A stretch of DNA of 64,000 nt from Salirhabdus euzebyi (GCF_014207435.1 NZ_JACHGH010000004.1:186001-250000); one strand, 5' to 3'; counted from the first letter of the stretch, positions 17,764 through 26,934 are shown. Made by a program: numbers and translations. Notes: generated by a model not told the origin, from the letters alone.

Positions 17764-18762
17764 ATGAAGAAGTTATTTTTTGTGTTTATGACGTTATTAT
17801 TGCTCACAGCTTGTGCGGGGGAGGATGAGAAAGAGACAAATTCAGACTCTAAAACTGAATTAGAGGAAATCAATGTCGTATTAGACTGGACACCAAACAC
17901 TAATCATACAGGTTTATATGTTGCAAAAGCTAAGGGATATTTTGAAGAGGAAGGGCTTGATGTAGAGATCATTATGCCTGGAGAAGTTGGTGCAGATCAA
18001 ATGATTGCAACAGGGAAGGCAGATTTTGGTGTAAGCTACCAGGAAAGTATTACAGCAGCTCGCGTGCAGGAAGTTCCAATTGTTTCTATTGCAGCTGTTA
18101 TTCAACATAATACGTCTGGATTTGCAGCTCCAGTCGCTAAAAATATTACATCACCGAAGGATTTTGAAGGGAAAATTTATGGTGGTTGGGGTTCTCCAGT
18201 CGAAAAGGCAGTCATATCTACTATTATGAAACAAGATAATGCCGATGTAGAGAAGTTAGAAATCGTCAATATGGGTGATACGGACTTTTTCACAGCAACG
18301 GAGAGAGATATTGATTTTGCTTGGATTTATTATGGTTGGACAGGTGTTGAAGCAGAGTTACGTAACCAACCAATTGATATCGTTTATTTAACAGATTATA
18401 GTGAAAAGCTAGATTACTATACGCCAGTTTTAGCAACGAATGAAACGATGATAGCCGAAAATCCAGAGACAATTCGTAAATTTCTACGAGCAGTTGCAAA
18501 AGGTTATCAAGTAGCAATCGATAGCCCAGAGGAAGCAGCTGATATTTTGATAGAAGCAGTGCCTGATTTAGATCCGGAATTGGTAAAAGCAAGTCAAGCT
18601 TGGTTGGCTCCAAAATATCAAGATGATGCGGAGCGTTGGGGTGAACAAAAGCTTGAGGTATGGGAAAATTATGCGTCCTGGATGTATGAGCATGATCTGT
18701 TAGAAGGACAGTTAGACAGTGAAAAGGCATTTACGAATGAATTCTTGCCTGAGGGGGAGTAA
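17764..18762 (+). CDS. thiY: ThiY-like pyrimidine-precursor binding lipoprotein
   Basis: A 332-residue ABC substrate-binding protein of the NMT1/THI5 family. It has a short lipoprotein signal with lipobox LLTAC (cysteine 17) followed by an acidic linker. The family signature begins at about residue 41 with VLDWTPNTNHTGLYVAKAKG and continues EGLDVEI. ThiY proteins bind formylaminopyrimidine, a breakdown product of thiamine that is salvaged. ATG 17764 follows GAGAGGGGAA. It is the first gene of a TPP-riboswitch operon with permease, ATPase, thiamine-binding protein and a TatD hydrolase. The exact ligand is inferred. Confidence 0.9.
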   Translation: MKKLFFVFMTLLLLTACAGEDEKETNSDSKTELEEINVVLDWTPNTNHTGLYVAKAKGYFEEEGLDVEIIMPGEVGADQMIATGKADFGVSYQESITAARVQEVPIVSIAAVIQHNTSGFAAPVAKNITSPKDFEGKIYGGWGSPVEKAVISTIMKQDNADVEKLEIVNMGDTDFFTATERDIDFAWIYYGWTGVEAELRNQPIDIVYLTDYSEKLDYYTPVLATNETMIAENPETIRKFLRAVAKGYQVAIDSPEEAADILIEAVPDLDPELVKASQAWLAPKYQDDAERWGEQKLEVWENYASWMYEHDLLEGQLDSEKAFTNEFLPEGE

Positions 18763-18764
18763 GC

Positions 18765-19055
18765 GTGGCCAATACATTGCTAAGTATCCAAATTCTACCG
18801 AAAACCAAAAATGGCGAAGATGTCATCCCATATGTGGATGAAGCAATTAGTGTCATTGAACAATCAGGATTAGCTTTTCAAGTGAATCCACTAGAAACAA
18901 CGATGGAGGGTGACCTTCCTGAACTTTTGACGATTGTAGAAAAGATGAATCAAAGAATGGTTGAACTAGGATGCCCTAATGTCATTTCACAAATTAAAAT
19001 ATTGTATAAGCCAGACGGAGCATCAATGAATGAGCTCACGGAGAAATATCGCTAA
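18765..19055 (+). CDS. thiamine-binding protein, MTH1187/YkoF-like
   Basis: A 96-residue ferredoxin-like protein matching the Thiamine_BP (MTH1187) family: SIQILPK near the N-terminus, a central PLETTMEGD, and a C-terminal ISQIKILYKPD. Family members bind thiamine or its pyrimidine and are often encoded beside thiamine transporters; YkoF of B. subtilis carries a pair of such domains. No signal peptide, so it acts in the cytoplasm. GTG start 3 bases after the binding protein stop, behind GAGGGGGAG. Its stop overlaps the permease start (TAATG). Confidence 0.85.
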   Translation: MANTLLSIQILPKTKNGEDVIPYVDEAISVIEQSGLAFQVNPLETTMEGDLPELLTIVEKMNQRMVELGCPNVISQIKILYKPDGASMNELTEKYR

Positions 19056-19834
19056 TGGGAAAGGTATTACAGAAAGGATGGCGACCATTTTTGGTCCTCG
19101 TCCTTTTCTTCATCATTTGGGAGTTGTGCACGAAAATATTTGCTATACCGGGTTGGCTTCTACCTGCTCCTTCACAAGTCTGGTTAGAAGCTATATACGG
19201 ATGGTCTCATTATACAGGCCATATTTTTTCTACTGTTCAATTAATTATTATTGGCTTTACAGTTGGAAGTAGTATTGGCGTTCTCGTTGCAGTAGGTTTG
19301 CATCTTGTTCCTTTTTTACGTCAAGCCTTCTATCCCTTACTAATTGTGACACAAAATATCCCTATCATTGTTCTTGCTCCGTTATTAGTCATTTGGTTTG
19401 GATTTGGAATGCTTCCGAAAATTATGGTTATTTCTTTAGTTTGTTTCTTTCCTATTACGATTTCGTTATTAGATGGATTTCGTCAAGCAGATCGTGATCT
19501 TAATCATTATATGTTAATGGCTGGGGCAACAAAGCAACAGATTTTTTGGAAGCTTGAATGGCCGAATGCGTTGCCTTCTTTATTTTCGGGATTAAAAATT
19601 TCTGCTACGTATAGTGTAATGGGAGCTGTTATTTCGGAATGGCTTGGAGCTAGTAAAGGAATAGGGGTATTTATGACATTGGCATCTTCGTCCTTTCGTA
19701 CCGATCGGGTGTTTGTTGCGATATTGTTCATCGTTACTTTAAGTTTGCTATTTTTTCTAGTTATCGTATTGCTAGAAAATATGGTCATCAAATGGAAGTC
19801 GGGGAAGGAGGGGGATAACATTGAGTCACCTTAA
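19055..19834 (+). CDS. thiX: ThiX-like ABC transporter permease
   Basis: A 259-residue inner-membrane permease of the nitrate/taurine/pyrimidine group with six hydrophobic segments. The EAA loop is visible near residues 150-172 (AGATKQQIFWKLEWPNALP), the contact site for the ATPase. Start overlaps the preceding stop by one base, indicating translational coupling; the ATPase gene overlaps its 3-prime end by 14 bases. It works with the upstream lipoprotein and downstream ATPase to import the thiamine pyrimidine precursor. Confidence 0.92.
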   Translation: MGKVLQKGWRPFLVLVLFFIIWELCTKIFAIPGWLLPAPSQVWLEAIYGWSHYTGHIFSTVQLIIIGFTVGSSIGVLVAVGLHLVPFLRQAFYPLLIVTQNIPIIVLAPLLVIWFGFGMLPKIMVISLVCFFPITISLLDGFRQADRDLNHYMLMAGATKQQIFWKLEWPNALPSLFSGLKISATYSVMGAVISEWLGASKGIGVFMTLASSSFRTDRVFVAILFIVTLSLLFFLVIVLLENMVIKWKSGKEGDNIESP

Positions 19835-20561
19835 AATTGAACATATTGAAAAATCCTATGGGGAACGTTCGGTGTTGAAGGATGTGTCCTTTTCTGTACA
19901 AGAGGGAGAATTTGTTTCTTTATTAGGTCCTTCCGGAAGTGGGAAAAGTACATTGTTTCGAATTATAGGTGGCATGACAGCCCCTTTATCCGGAGCCGTT
20001 TATTTAGAGGGAGAAGACATCACTGGAAAACGTGGCTCCATAAGCTATACTCCTCAATCTCCTTCACTTATGCCTTGGCGAACGACTTTGCAGAATGTCT
20101 TACTCGGGCAAGAAATAGTAGGGAAGAAGGATGAAGAGAAAGCACGTGATATGCTAGAGAGAGCAGGACTAAAAGGTTATGAACAGGCTTATCCTCATGA
20201 GTTATCTGGTGGGATGAAGCAACGAGCTTCATTCATTCGAAGTATTCTAAGCCCGCAATCACTGATTTTATTGGATGAACCTTTTTCAGCATTAGATGAA
20301 TTTACCCGACTTGATATGCAGCAGTGGCTATTATCGATTTGGAGTGAGTATAAACGATCTATATTGTTTGTTACCCATAATATAGAAGAGGCGATTTTTT
20401 TATCCGACCGCATAATTGTTTTATCTGATCGACCAGCTACAGTAGTGAAAGAGTTCAACATTCCATTTGATCGACCAAGAAGAGAGGATTTACTTTTGAC
20501 AGAAGAATTTTTACATTGGAAAAAATTAATCTATCAGGAGATGAGAGTTCTCAATGAATAA
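19821..20561 (+). CDS. thiZ: ThiZ-like ABC transporter ATP-binding protein
   Basis: A 246-residue ATPase with Walker A GPSGSGKST (from about residue 36), a short Q-loop region SYTPQSPSLMPW, signature LSGGMKQRASFIR, Walker B LILLDEPFSALD and the switch FVTHNIEEA. It is typical of the nitrate/taurine/ThiZ branch. TTG start at 19821 is supported by GGAGGGGG at 19807-19814. It overlaps the TatD-like gene by 8 bases, so all five genes behind the riboswitch are tightly coupled. Confidence 0.92.
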   Translation: MSHLKIEHIEKSYGERSVLKDVSFSVQEGEFVSLLGPSGSGKSTLFRIIGGMTAPLSGAVYLEGEDITGKRGSISYTPQSPSLMPWRTTLQNVLLGQEIVGKKDEEKARDMLERAGLKGYEQAYPHELSGGMKQRASFIRSILSPQSLILLDEPFSALDEFTRLDMQQWLLSIWSEYKRSILFVTHNIEEAIFLSDRIIVLSDRPATVVKEFNIPFDRPRREDLLLTEEFLHWKKLIYQEMRVLNE

Positions 20562-21333
20562 AAGAGTAATAGATAGCCATATTCATTTTGATTTGTACAA
20601 GAAAGATGAACAGAGCTTAATGTTACAAGAAACGGAAGCATACGAAGTAGATGCGCTAATTGGGGTTTCTAATCATTTGCAATCAGCGAGAAGAAATCTA
20701 GCATTTGCCCGTCAGTATAGTAAATTGAAGGTTGCTTTTGGATACCATCCTGAGCAGCCTATCCCAACGGAAGCAGAAATAGAACATTTGAGGAATTTTA
20801 TTAATGAACATCAAAATGAAATGATTGCAATTGGTGAGGTTGGTTTGCCTTATTATCTTCGCAAAGAGAATCCGCAAATTCCACTAGAACCTTACATAAG
20901 TATGTTAGAAAAATTTATAGTGGATGCTAAAAGACTTGATAAACCAATTGTTCTTCACGCTGTTTATGAGGATGCGCCGCTAGTTTGTTCGCTTCTTGAA
21001 AAACATGATGTTCAAAAAGCACATTTTCATTGGTTTAAGGGTGATTCTAGTACGGTTGAAAAGATGATAAAAAATAGATACTTTATTTCTATTACACCCG
21101 ATGTGTTATATGAGCAGGAAATACAGGACCTTGTTATAAACTTTCCATTAAATCAAATGATGGTTGAAACAGATGGGCCCTGGCCCTTTGAAGGACCCTT
21201 CCAAAATCAAATGACTCACCCTAAAATGATGCATGAAACGATAAGGAAAATAGCAAAGCTAAAAAATATAGATTTAGCTAATGTGTATGAGCAAATTTAT
21301 TTAAATACGAAGAGTTTTTACGGATTGAAATAG
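20554..21333 (+). CDS. TatD-family metal-dependent hydrolase in thiamine operon
   Basis: A 259-residue TIM-barrel amidohydrolase-like protein. Metal ligands follow the TatD pattern: DSHIHFD at the N-terminus, IGEVGLPYY, LHAVYED, HFHWFKG, and ETDGPWPFEG. TatD proteins are usually nucleases, but the fold includes many hydrolases. Here it is fused by gene overlap to a TPP-controlled pyrimidine importer, where B. subtilis-type systems use the amidohydrolase YlmB to deformylate the imported precursor. A similar processing role is an inference. ATG 20554 lies within the end of the ATPase gene. Confidence 0.8.
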   Translation: MNKRVIDSHIHFDLYKKDEQSLMLQETEAYEVDALIGVSNHLQSARRNLAFARQYSKLKVAFGYHPEQPIPTEAEIEHLRNFINEHQNEMIAIGEVGLPYYLRKENPQIPLEPYISMLEKFIVDAKRLDKPIVLHAVYEDAPLVCSLLEKHDVQKAHFHWFKGDSSTVEKMIKNRYFISITPDVLYEQEIQDLVINFPLNQMMVETDGPWPFEGPFQNQMTHPKMMHETIRKIAKLKNIDLANVYEQIYLNTKSFYGLK

Positions 21334-21372
21334 CATGATTTACCTTACAGCCACCTCTTTTTAAAAGAAAGT

Positions 21373-21403
21373 TTGACAATTTTGTGAACAAAATGAATAA
21401 TAT
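21373..21403 (+). promoter_or_regulatory. promoter of small membrane protein gene
   Basis: Perfect TTGACA at 21373-21378; AATAAT at 21396-21401 gives a 17-base spacer (TAATAT at 21398 gives 19). Confidence 0.5.
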
Positions 21404-21423
21404 AAGTAGAAGAGGTGATTGGA

Positions 21424-21645
21424 ATGGAATCTCATACAAAAATTTTAAATGCGGTGAAATATGTTGGAGCTTTCGTATTGACACTAGGAATTACGCTTTT
21501 CTTCTTAGGTGTTTTTGGTATTGGTTCCAGTGTGATGGCTTCCATCGGAATAGGAACGATTATAGGCGCAGTCTTTATCTTTTTAATGGGAGTTTTTTTC
21601 GTTGCAACGGAAGAAGTATTAGATAAAACGGAAAGTGCTAGTTAA
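21424..21645 (+). CDS. small two-helix membrane protein
   Basis: A 73-residue protein with two hydrophobic helices (about residues 12-32 and 38-60) rich in glycine, and a short acidic tail. I do not recognise the family. ATG 21424 follows AGAGGTGA with 6-base spacing; its own promoter upstream and terminator downstream make it a convincing single gene. Likely located in the cytoplasmic membrane. Confidence 0.65.
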   Translation: MESHTKILNAVKYVGAFVLTLGITLFFLGVFGIGSSVMASIGIGTIIGAVFIFLMGVFFVATEEVLDKTESAS

Positions 21646-21670
21646 ACCAAAAAGTAAAAATAATAATGCC

Positions 21671-21703
21671 AAAGCCCAAATCTATGAATGGTTTGGGTTT
21701 TTT
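21671..21703 (+). terminator. terminator of small membrane protein gene
   Basis: Stem AAAGCCCAAA / TTTGGGTTTT followed by a T-run. Confidence 0.7.
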
Positions 21704-21822
21704 ACATCTCTAAAAATAAAATACAAAAAGGAAACGGATTTACCTTCCCAATTTGCAATCATTTTAGGTATATTATTATTAACAATTCAAAGTGACGAAA
21801 CTTACAAAAGGAGAAGTAAATT

Positions 21823-22920
21823 TTGCATGAAATTATAGATGCTTTTGTAGCTAACATGACATTAATTATTGCTTTTATGTATGTAGTCCTTAAATTTAAA
21901 GAATTAATTTTAAAAAAGTTTAAAAAAATACCAATGTATATTGTGATTACTCCTGTGATAATTAGTCTGTTAAGTATGTGGGTCATGCACCATCCACTAA
22001 TGTTTGAAGGTATGAGAGTAGATTTAAGAGGAATACCTATTTTCTTCGTATCTTTTCTTGGTGGCTGGAAAATGGGCTTTATTTCAATCCTTTTTCCTAC
22101 TTGGATGAGAATTGATTTAGGGGGTCCGACAGTAATTCAGGGCACAATTCAAGCAATACTTCTGCCTTTTATTGTCGGTTCTATCTTTCATAATAGGAAA
22201 GCATTTAACCCACCTTATACCATTTTAAATGTAAAAGTCTTGTTAACAGGATTTTTTACATACGCAATCATTAAATCTGTTCTAATGCTTTGGACAACTC
22301 CAGCTAATGAAGTTACTACCATTTTAATGTTCATCTTTGAAATAGCTGCCTTACTTATTATCGGATTAATCAACAACGATACGAATCGGAATTTGTTAAA
22401 CAGAAATGAATTAGAATTCCATTCCAGGCATGACAATATGACACAATTGTATAACCTACGTTATTTTAAAAATAAAGTGAATGATCTTAAAATTCATGAT
22501 AAATCAATGGTTATAGCTATGTTTGATGTAGATTCCTTTAAAAACTACAATGATACACATGGCCACCCTGCTGGTGATGCTGTACTTCGGACAATAGGCC
22601 AACTCTTAACGGATAGTATGCGAAAAGAAGATTTATTTGCTCGGTATGGAGGGGAAGAATTTATTATTTGTTTTTCCAATCTTGAAAACACGCAAGCTGT
22701 AGCAAAGGCCGCTGAACGATTCAGAATATTAGTGGAAACCTATCCGTTTTATGGGGAAGAAAAACAACCGAATGGGAAGTTAACAATTTCCTTGGGATTG
22801 AGCACTTTTTCTCATACGAAAGCATTGGATACGTTAATAAAAGAAGCAGACCAAGCATTATATATGGCGAAAGAGGCAGGTAGAAACAACGTTAAGTTAT
22901 ACAGTAAAGATGCGGATTAA
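21823..22920 (+). CDS. membrane diguanylate cyclase, DgcK-like
   Basis: A 365-residue protein with five or six N-terminal transmembrane segments (residues 8-190, 5TM-LYT type sensor layout) followed by a GGDEF domain. The active site reads GGEEF (in RYGGEEFIICF). An inhibitory I-site RKED lies five residues upstream, so product feedback by cyclic di-GMP is expected. Downstream TISLGLSTF and the QADQALYMAKEAGRN tail are typical. Domain order and length match B. subtilis DgcK (YhcK). It should make cyclic di-GMP from two GTP at the membrane. TTG start at 21823 has AAAAGGAGAAG upstream. Confidence 0.88.
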   Translation: MHEIIDAFVANMTLIIAFMYVVLKFKELILKKFKKIPMYIVITPVIISLLSMWVMHHPLMFEGMRVDLRGIPIFFVSFLGGWKMGFISILFPTWMRIDLGGPTVIQGTIQAILLPFIVGSIFHNRKAFNPPYTILNVKVLLTGFFTYAIIKSVLMLWTTPANEVTTILMFIFEIAALLIIGLINNDTNRNLLNRNELEFHSRHDNMTQLYNLRYFKNKVNDLKIHDKSMVIAMFDVDSFKNYNDTHGHPAGDAVLRTIGQLLTDSMRKEDLFARYGGEEFIICFSNLENTQAVAKAAERFRILVETYPFYGEEKQPNGKLTISLGLSTFSHTKALDTLIKEADQALYMAKEAGRNNVKLYSKDAD

Positions 22921-22927
22921 ATTAAAG

Positions 22928-22958
22928 AAGCGCCCGGTGTAAAATCCAGGCGCTTTTC
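22928..22958. terminator. bidirectional terminator between dgcK-like gene and qox operon
   Basis: Stem AAGCGCC / GGCGCTT with TTTT on the plus strand. It serves the converging transcription units. Confidence 0.65.
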
Positions 22959-22985
22959 AGTGTTTGTGATATCTATTTTTCTTAC

Positions 22986-23270
22986 TTAAACCATTCCCCA
23001 AATCATTGCAAGTAGTGTTCCAAATATTGTTACTAAAGCAATTATTAATCCATAATAAACATTCGTATAAATAGTTGCTTTATCCTCTGATTCTCCAGCA
23101 TGCATAAACACGACTAACTGGAGTCCAGCCTGTAAAAATGCTGTTACTAAAAGTACCGTCATCCCTAGTGCAAATGACAGGTCAAGGAAATACACAAGAA
23201 GTGCAGCTACAGTTAAAACGAGTGAAAAGATAAATCCCATGACTTGTTTGCGTGGAAATAATTCTTTCAT
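22986..23270 (-). CDS. qoxD: quinol oxidase subunit IV
   Basis: A 94-residue protein with three transmembrane helices, matching the small subunit IV of bacterial heme-copper quinol oxidases (conserved MGFIFSLVLT, QAGLQLVVFMH and a C-terminal GMV). It stabilises the oxidase complex. It is the last gene of the minus-strand qox operon, one base after qoxC, and is followed by the terminator shared with the cyclase gene. Confidence 0.9.
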   Translation of the reverse strand: MKELFPRKQVMGFIFSLVLTVAALLVYFLDLSFALGMTVLLVTAFLQAGLQLVVFMHAGESEDKATIYTNVYYGLIIALVTIFGTLLAMIWGMV

Positions 23271-23271
23271 T

Positions 23272-23868
23272 TTACATCAGTCCTTTCAAATAGATGAAGC
23301 TGAAAATAAAGATCCAAACGACATCTAAGAAGTGCCAGTAAAGAGAGAAAATAAAGGACTTGTTTGTTGTTTCCACTGTTAAACCACGCTTTTTAATTTG
23401 AAGAATAATACCTAGCCCCCATAGTAGTCCAAACGTTACGTGTGCTCCGTGCGTTCCTAATGTGGTTAAAAGGATTGCGGAAAAAGCACTTGTTTGGAGC
23501 CCTGCACCAACATGCACATAGTGGAAGAACTCGTATATTTCTACACTTAAGAATGCTAGACCGAGTACTAATGTAATGCCAAAGAATGTTAGCATGGCTT
23601 TCTGTCTACCAAGGCGCATCGCATGTATCGCTAAACCAATGGTAAAACTACTTGTTAATAATAGAAATGTTTCAATAATTATAGGGGTAATTTCAAAAAT
23701 ATCTGCCCCAGAAGGTCCACTCCCTATACGATTTTCAAGTGTAAAATAGGAAGCAAAAAGTGTTCCAAACAACATGATTTCTGCTCCTAGAAAAATCCAG
23801 AAGCCTAAAATATTCATTTTGTTCTGTTCTGTACCATATTCAAGAGGCTGAGAGTGATCTATTTTCAT
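23272..23868 (-). CDS. qoxC: quinol oxidase subunit III
   Basis: A 198-residue membrane protein with five helices, as in the short bacterial subunit III: LGFWIFLGAEIMLFGTLFASYF near the start, then a LGTHGAHVTFGLLW segment and YWHFLDVVWIFIF at the end. It supports proton uptake into subunit I. It overlaps the end of qoxB by 4 bases (ATGA type). Confidence 0.94.
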   Translation of the reverse strand: MKIDHSQPLEYGTEQNKMNILGFWIFLGAEIMLFGTLFASYFTLENRIGSGPSGADIFEITPIIIETFLLLTSSFTIGLAIHAMRLGRQKAMLTFFGITLVLGLAFLSVEIYEFFHYVHVGAGLQTSAFSAILLTTLGTHGAHVTFGLLWGLGIILQIKKRGLTVETTNKSFIFSLYWHFLDVVWIFIFSFIYLKGLM

Positions 23869-25814
23869 CCTTTAGCACCTCCCATTTTAGCTTCTGTTTC
23901 TTCAATCTCCTTGACCGAAATGTGGTAGCCATGATCTTGCTCAAAGGAACGGTGAATTAAGCATGCGAAAATTCCCAATAAAGAGACAATCGCAAGAATC
24001 CACAAGCTGAAAATCATAGCAAAACCAAACACGAAGAAAATCGCACTCATAATAAATGGAACGCCACTTTTACTTGGCATGTGTATTTCTTGATAAGAAC
24101 CTTTAAATAGCTTGTGACCTTTTTTCTTTTCATCCCAAAGTGCTTCGCTAGAATTCACTTCTGGTGTAATAGCAAAGTTATATTCAGGAACTGGGCTGTG
24201 TGTTGCCCACTCAAGGGTACGTGCATCCCATGGATCAGCACCAATATCTCTTGTTGCATATCGTGTACTGTAGTAAATGTTGTACACAATTAAAACGAAT
24301 CCAATAGCTAAAATACCTGCTCCAATGAATGAAAGCATGTTCCAAAAACCGAAACCAGTTGCTTCAGAGTACGTGTACATACGGCGAGCTTGGCCGTCTA
24401 ATCCAGAAATAAACATTGGGAAGAAGGCAACACAAGTACCAACTGCAATTAACCATGCAGCCCATTTACCAATTCTTTCGTTAAGCATAAAGCCGAACAT
24501 TTTTGGCCACCAGTAAGTTAATCCTGCAAGCATAGCGAATACAACACCAGGAATAATTACTAAGTGGAAGTGTGCTACTAGGAACATTGTATTGTGATAT
24601 TGATAGTCTGCTGCAGACATTCCAAGCATAACTCCAGTTACTCCGCCGATCGTGAAAATTGGAATAAAGAGCATGGAGTAAAGCATTGGAGTAGTCATAA
24701 CAATTTTTCCTTTCCAAAGGGTAAAGAGCCAGTTGAAGATTTTTATCCCTGTTGGAACAGCAATTGCCATTGTCGTAACGGAGAAAATACTATTAACAAA
24801 TGCTCCTTGCCCCATCGTAAAGAAATGATGCACCCATACTAAGAAGGAGAAGAGCGAGATGATTACCATGGAAGCAACCATTGATTTATATCCGTATAAG
24901 TTCCTACGAGCAAAAGTCGAGATGACTTCACTATAAATACCGAAAGCCGGTAGGATTAAAATATAAACTTCTGGATGTCCCCAAACCCAGAACAGGTTTG
25001 CCCAGAGCATATCCATTCCACCATTATCAATAGAGAAGAAATGGGTCCCGAATAAACGATCCATTGTTCCCATTGCTAGTGCTATTGTTAATACTGGGAA
25101 TGCGAATACGATAATTACGTTTGTGATCAGCGCAGACCAAGTAAACATCGGCATCTTCATTAATGTCATCCCAGGTGCTCTCATTTTCAAGATTGTTACG
25201 ATAAAGTTAATACCTGTCATTAACGTACCAAGACCTGCGATTTGGATCGCAATCATGTAGTAGTTCGTTCCTACGTGTGGACTATGTTCATTTCCAGCAA
25301 GTGGGAAGTAGGAAGTCCAACCAGCATCAGGTGAGCCTCCGACTACGAACGAGATGTTGAATAACATAGCGGCGAAAAAGAATAACCAAAAACTTAACGC
25401 GTTTAAACGCGGGAACGCTACATCCCGTGCTCCAATTTGAAGAGGAACAACAAAGTTCATCAGTGCTATAATAAATGGCATTGCCATGAAGAGAATCATA
25501 ACAATTCCGTGCGTCGTAAAAATCTCATTATAATGCTGTGCATCTAGTAACGTGTTACCTGGAACTGCTAACTGTGAACGCATCATAATCGCATCTACTC
25601 CACCTCGGAAAAGCATAAGTAGGGCAGAAATAAGATACATAATACCAATTCGTTTATGGTCAACAGTCGTTAGCCATTCACGCCATATATAACCCCATTT
25701 TTTGAAATAGGTTAATCCGGCAATAATTGCAATGACAGTAAGTCCAATTGCAACCATCGAAGCGTAAATCGCAGGACTCGGATGAGGTATGGCAAAACGC
25801 TCAAAGAATTCCAT
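23865..25814 (-). CDS. qoxB: quinol oxidase subunit I (heme aa3 type)
   Basis: A 649-residue catalytic subunit of the heme-copper oxidase, about 14 transmembrane helices. Ligand motifs are present: THGIVMILFM (low-spin heme histidine), WVWGHPEVYILILPAFG (copper-B histidine with cross-linked tyrosine), WVHHFFTMG, and HFHLVIIPG for the hemes. The K-channel tyrosine region is present, consistent with a proton-pumping A-type enzyme. It transfers electrons from menaquinol to oxygen. The gene sits 66 bases downstream of qoxA with a normal ribosome binding site. Confidence 0.96.
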   Translation of the reverse strand: MEFFERFAIPHPSPAIYASMVAIGLTVIAIIAGLTYFKKWGYIWREWLTTVDHKRIGIMYLISALLMLFRGGVDAIMMRSQLAVPGNTLLDAQHYNEIFTTHGIVMILFMAMPFIIALMNFVVPLQIGARDVAFPRLNALSFWLFFFAAMLFNISFVVGGSPDAGWTSYFPLAGNEHSPHVGTNYYMIAIQIAGLGTLMTGINFIVTILKMRAPGMTLMKMPMFTWSALITNVIIVFAFPVLTIALAMGTMDRLFGTHFFSIDNGGMDMLWANLFWVWGHPEVYILILPAFGIYSEVISTFARRNLYGYKSMVASMVIISLFSFLVWVHHFFTMGQGAFVNSIFSVTTMAIAVPTGIKIFNWLFTLWKGKIVMTTPMLYSMLFIPIFTIGGVTGVMLGMSAADYQYHNTMFLVAHFHLVIIPGVVFAMLAGLTYWWPKMFGFMLNERIGKWAAWLIAVGTCVAFFPMFISGLDGQARRMYTYSEATGFGFWNMLSFIGAGILAIGFVLIVYNIYYSTRYATRDIGADPWDARTLEWATHSPVPEYNFAITPEVNSSEALWDEKKKGHKLFKGSYQEIHMPSKSGVPFIMSAIFFVFGFAMIFSLWILAIVSLLGIFACLIHRSFEQDHGYHISVKEIEETEAKMGGAKG

Positions 25815-25880
25815 ACGTTTTTGTCTCCTTTCAACTAATACAAAGTTTATAAAGCTAAGACGCTATGAAACTAGGAAACT

Positions 25881-26816
25881 TTAATGGTGGTGATGATCAG
25901 AGGATTCTTCCTCTTCATGATCTTCGTGCTTCTCGTGGTGATCATGATTTTCATGACCATCATGCTTATCATGAGATTGACTTCCTCCATGGTTGTGTTC
26001 AGGTGCTGGAGAAAATTCAAGGTGCGTTCCTGTGAATGTCAGCTGACCTAAGTGACCAGGCTCTAATAACTCTTGGAATCTATCCTCCGTTATAGGACTA
26101 GCTGTTTCTTTCACCTCATCTACCCATTCTTCAAATTCGGCTGGAGGTACAGCATTTACGTTAAAGGTATTATGAGCAAAACCTTTTCCGCTAAAGTTTG
26201 CATTTCTTCCAAAGAATTCACCTGGAACATCAGCAGCTAGGTGAAGGGTAGTTACCATGTCAGCCATTGCATATTTTTGACCGCCCAGCTGTGGAACCCA
26301 AAAACTAGTAATTGGTCCGTGAGAGTACAACTTAAATTCTAATGCACGATCAGTCGGTATATATAAATAGTTTACTGTCTCTATATCTTGCTCTGGATAG
26401 CTAAAATGCCACTTCCAATTTGAAGATGATGCGTATATGACAAGTGGTTCCTGATCTTCATAACCTTCTGGTGTTGATTCCACTGCATAGTTACTTTTTA
26501 CGGAAACAATGGATAGGAAAATGATGATAATAACAGGAATTCCCACAAAGATACTTTCCATTACCTTGCTTCCCTCAATGTGTGGTGGCTCATAATCATC
26601 ACTCTGCTTGGACGCTCGGTATTTGATTAGCATATAAGCCAATAAAGCAAATACAACAATAACCACAAATAACATCGTCCAAATAGAAATCATAATTACG
26701 TCAGCTTGTGTTTGTGCTTGAGGACCTTTTGGATCTAAAACTAATAAATTACCACAACCTGTTAGCACTGTGATAATAGTGAAAAATAGAAATGACAAGG
26801 AAAGCTTCCTTTTCAT
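25881..26816 (-). CDS. qoxA: quinol oxidase subunit II, lipoprotein with histidine-rich tail
   Basis: A 311-residue subunit II. It has a lipoprotein signal with lipobox VLTGC (cysteine 21), two transmembrane helices, then the cupredoxin-like domain. The CuA cysteines of cytochrome c oxidases are absent, which marks it as a quinol oxidase. Odd feature: after about residue 270 the protein ends in a tail with 14 histidines among D/E/K residues (ending HHHH), likely exposed outside the cell and metal-binding. Start chosen at 26816, since the ribosome binding site AAAGGGGAA lies between the two in-frame ATGs. Confidence 0.93.
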   Translation of the reverse strand: MKRKLSLSFLFFTIITVLTGCGNLLVLDPKGPQAQTQADVIMISIWTMLFVVIVVFALLAYMLIKYRASKQSDDYEPPHIEGSKVMESIFVGIPVIIIIFLSIVSVKSNYAVESTPEGYEDQEPLVIYASSSNWKWHFSYPEQDIETVNYLYIPTDRALEFKLYSHGPITSFWVPQLGGQKYAMADMVTTLHLAADVPGEFFGRNANFSGKGFAHNTFNVNAVPPAEFEEWVDEVKETASPITEDRFQELLEPGHLGQLTFTGTHLEFSPAPEHNHGGSQSHDKHDGHENHDHHEKHEDHEEEESSDHHHH

Positions 26817-26934
26817 TTTAGGTTCCCCTTTCATGTAAATGTAGGTAAAATGCTCATTGATGAATTATGTTACAAGGTTCACAATCTAATTCACTTACTC
26901 ATCTTATTACCCTTTATGACCCATTTCAATAGAA

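Noticed and set aside
21635-21838. 67-codon frame after the small membrane protein gene
   Set aside because: It crosses the terminator at 21671-21703 and the leader of the cyclase gene, and has no ribosome binding site of its own.
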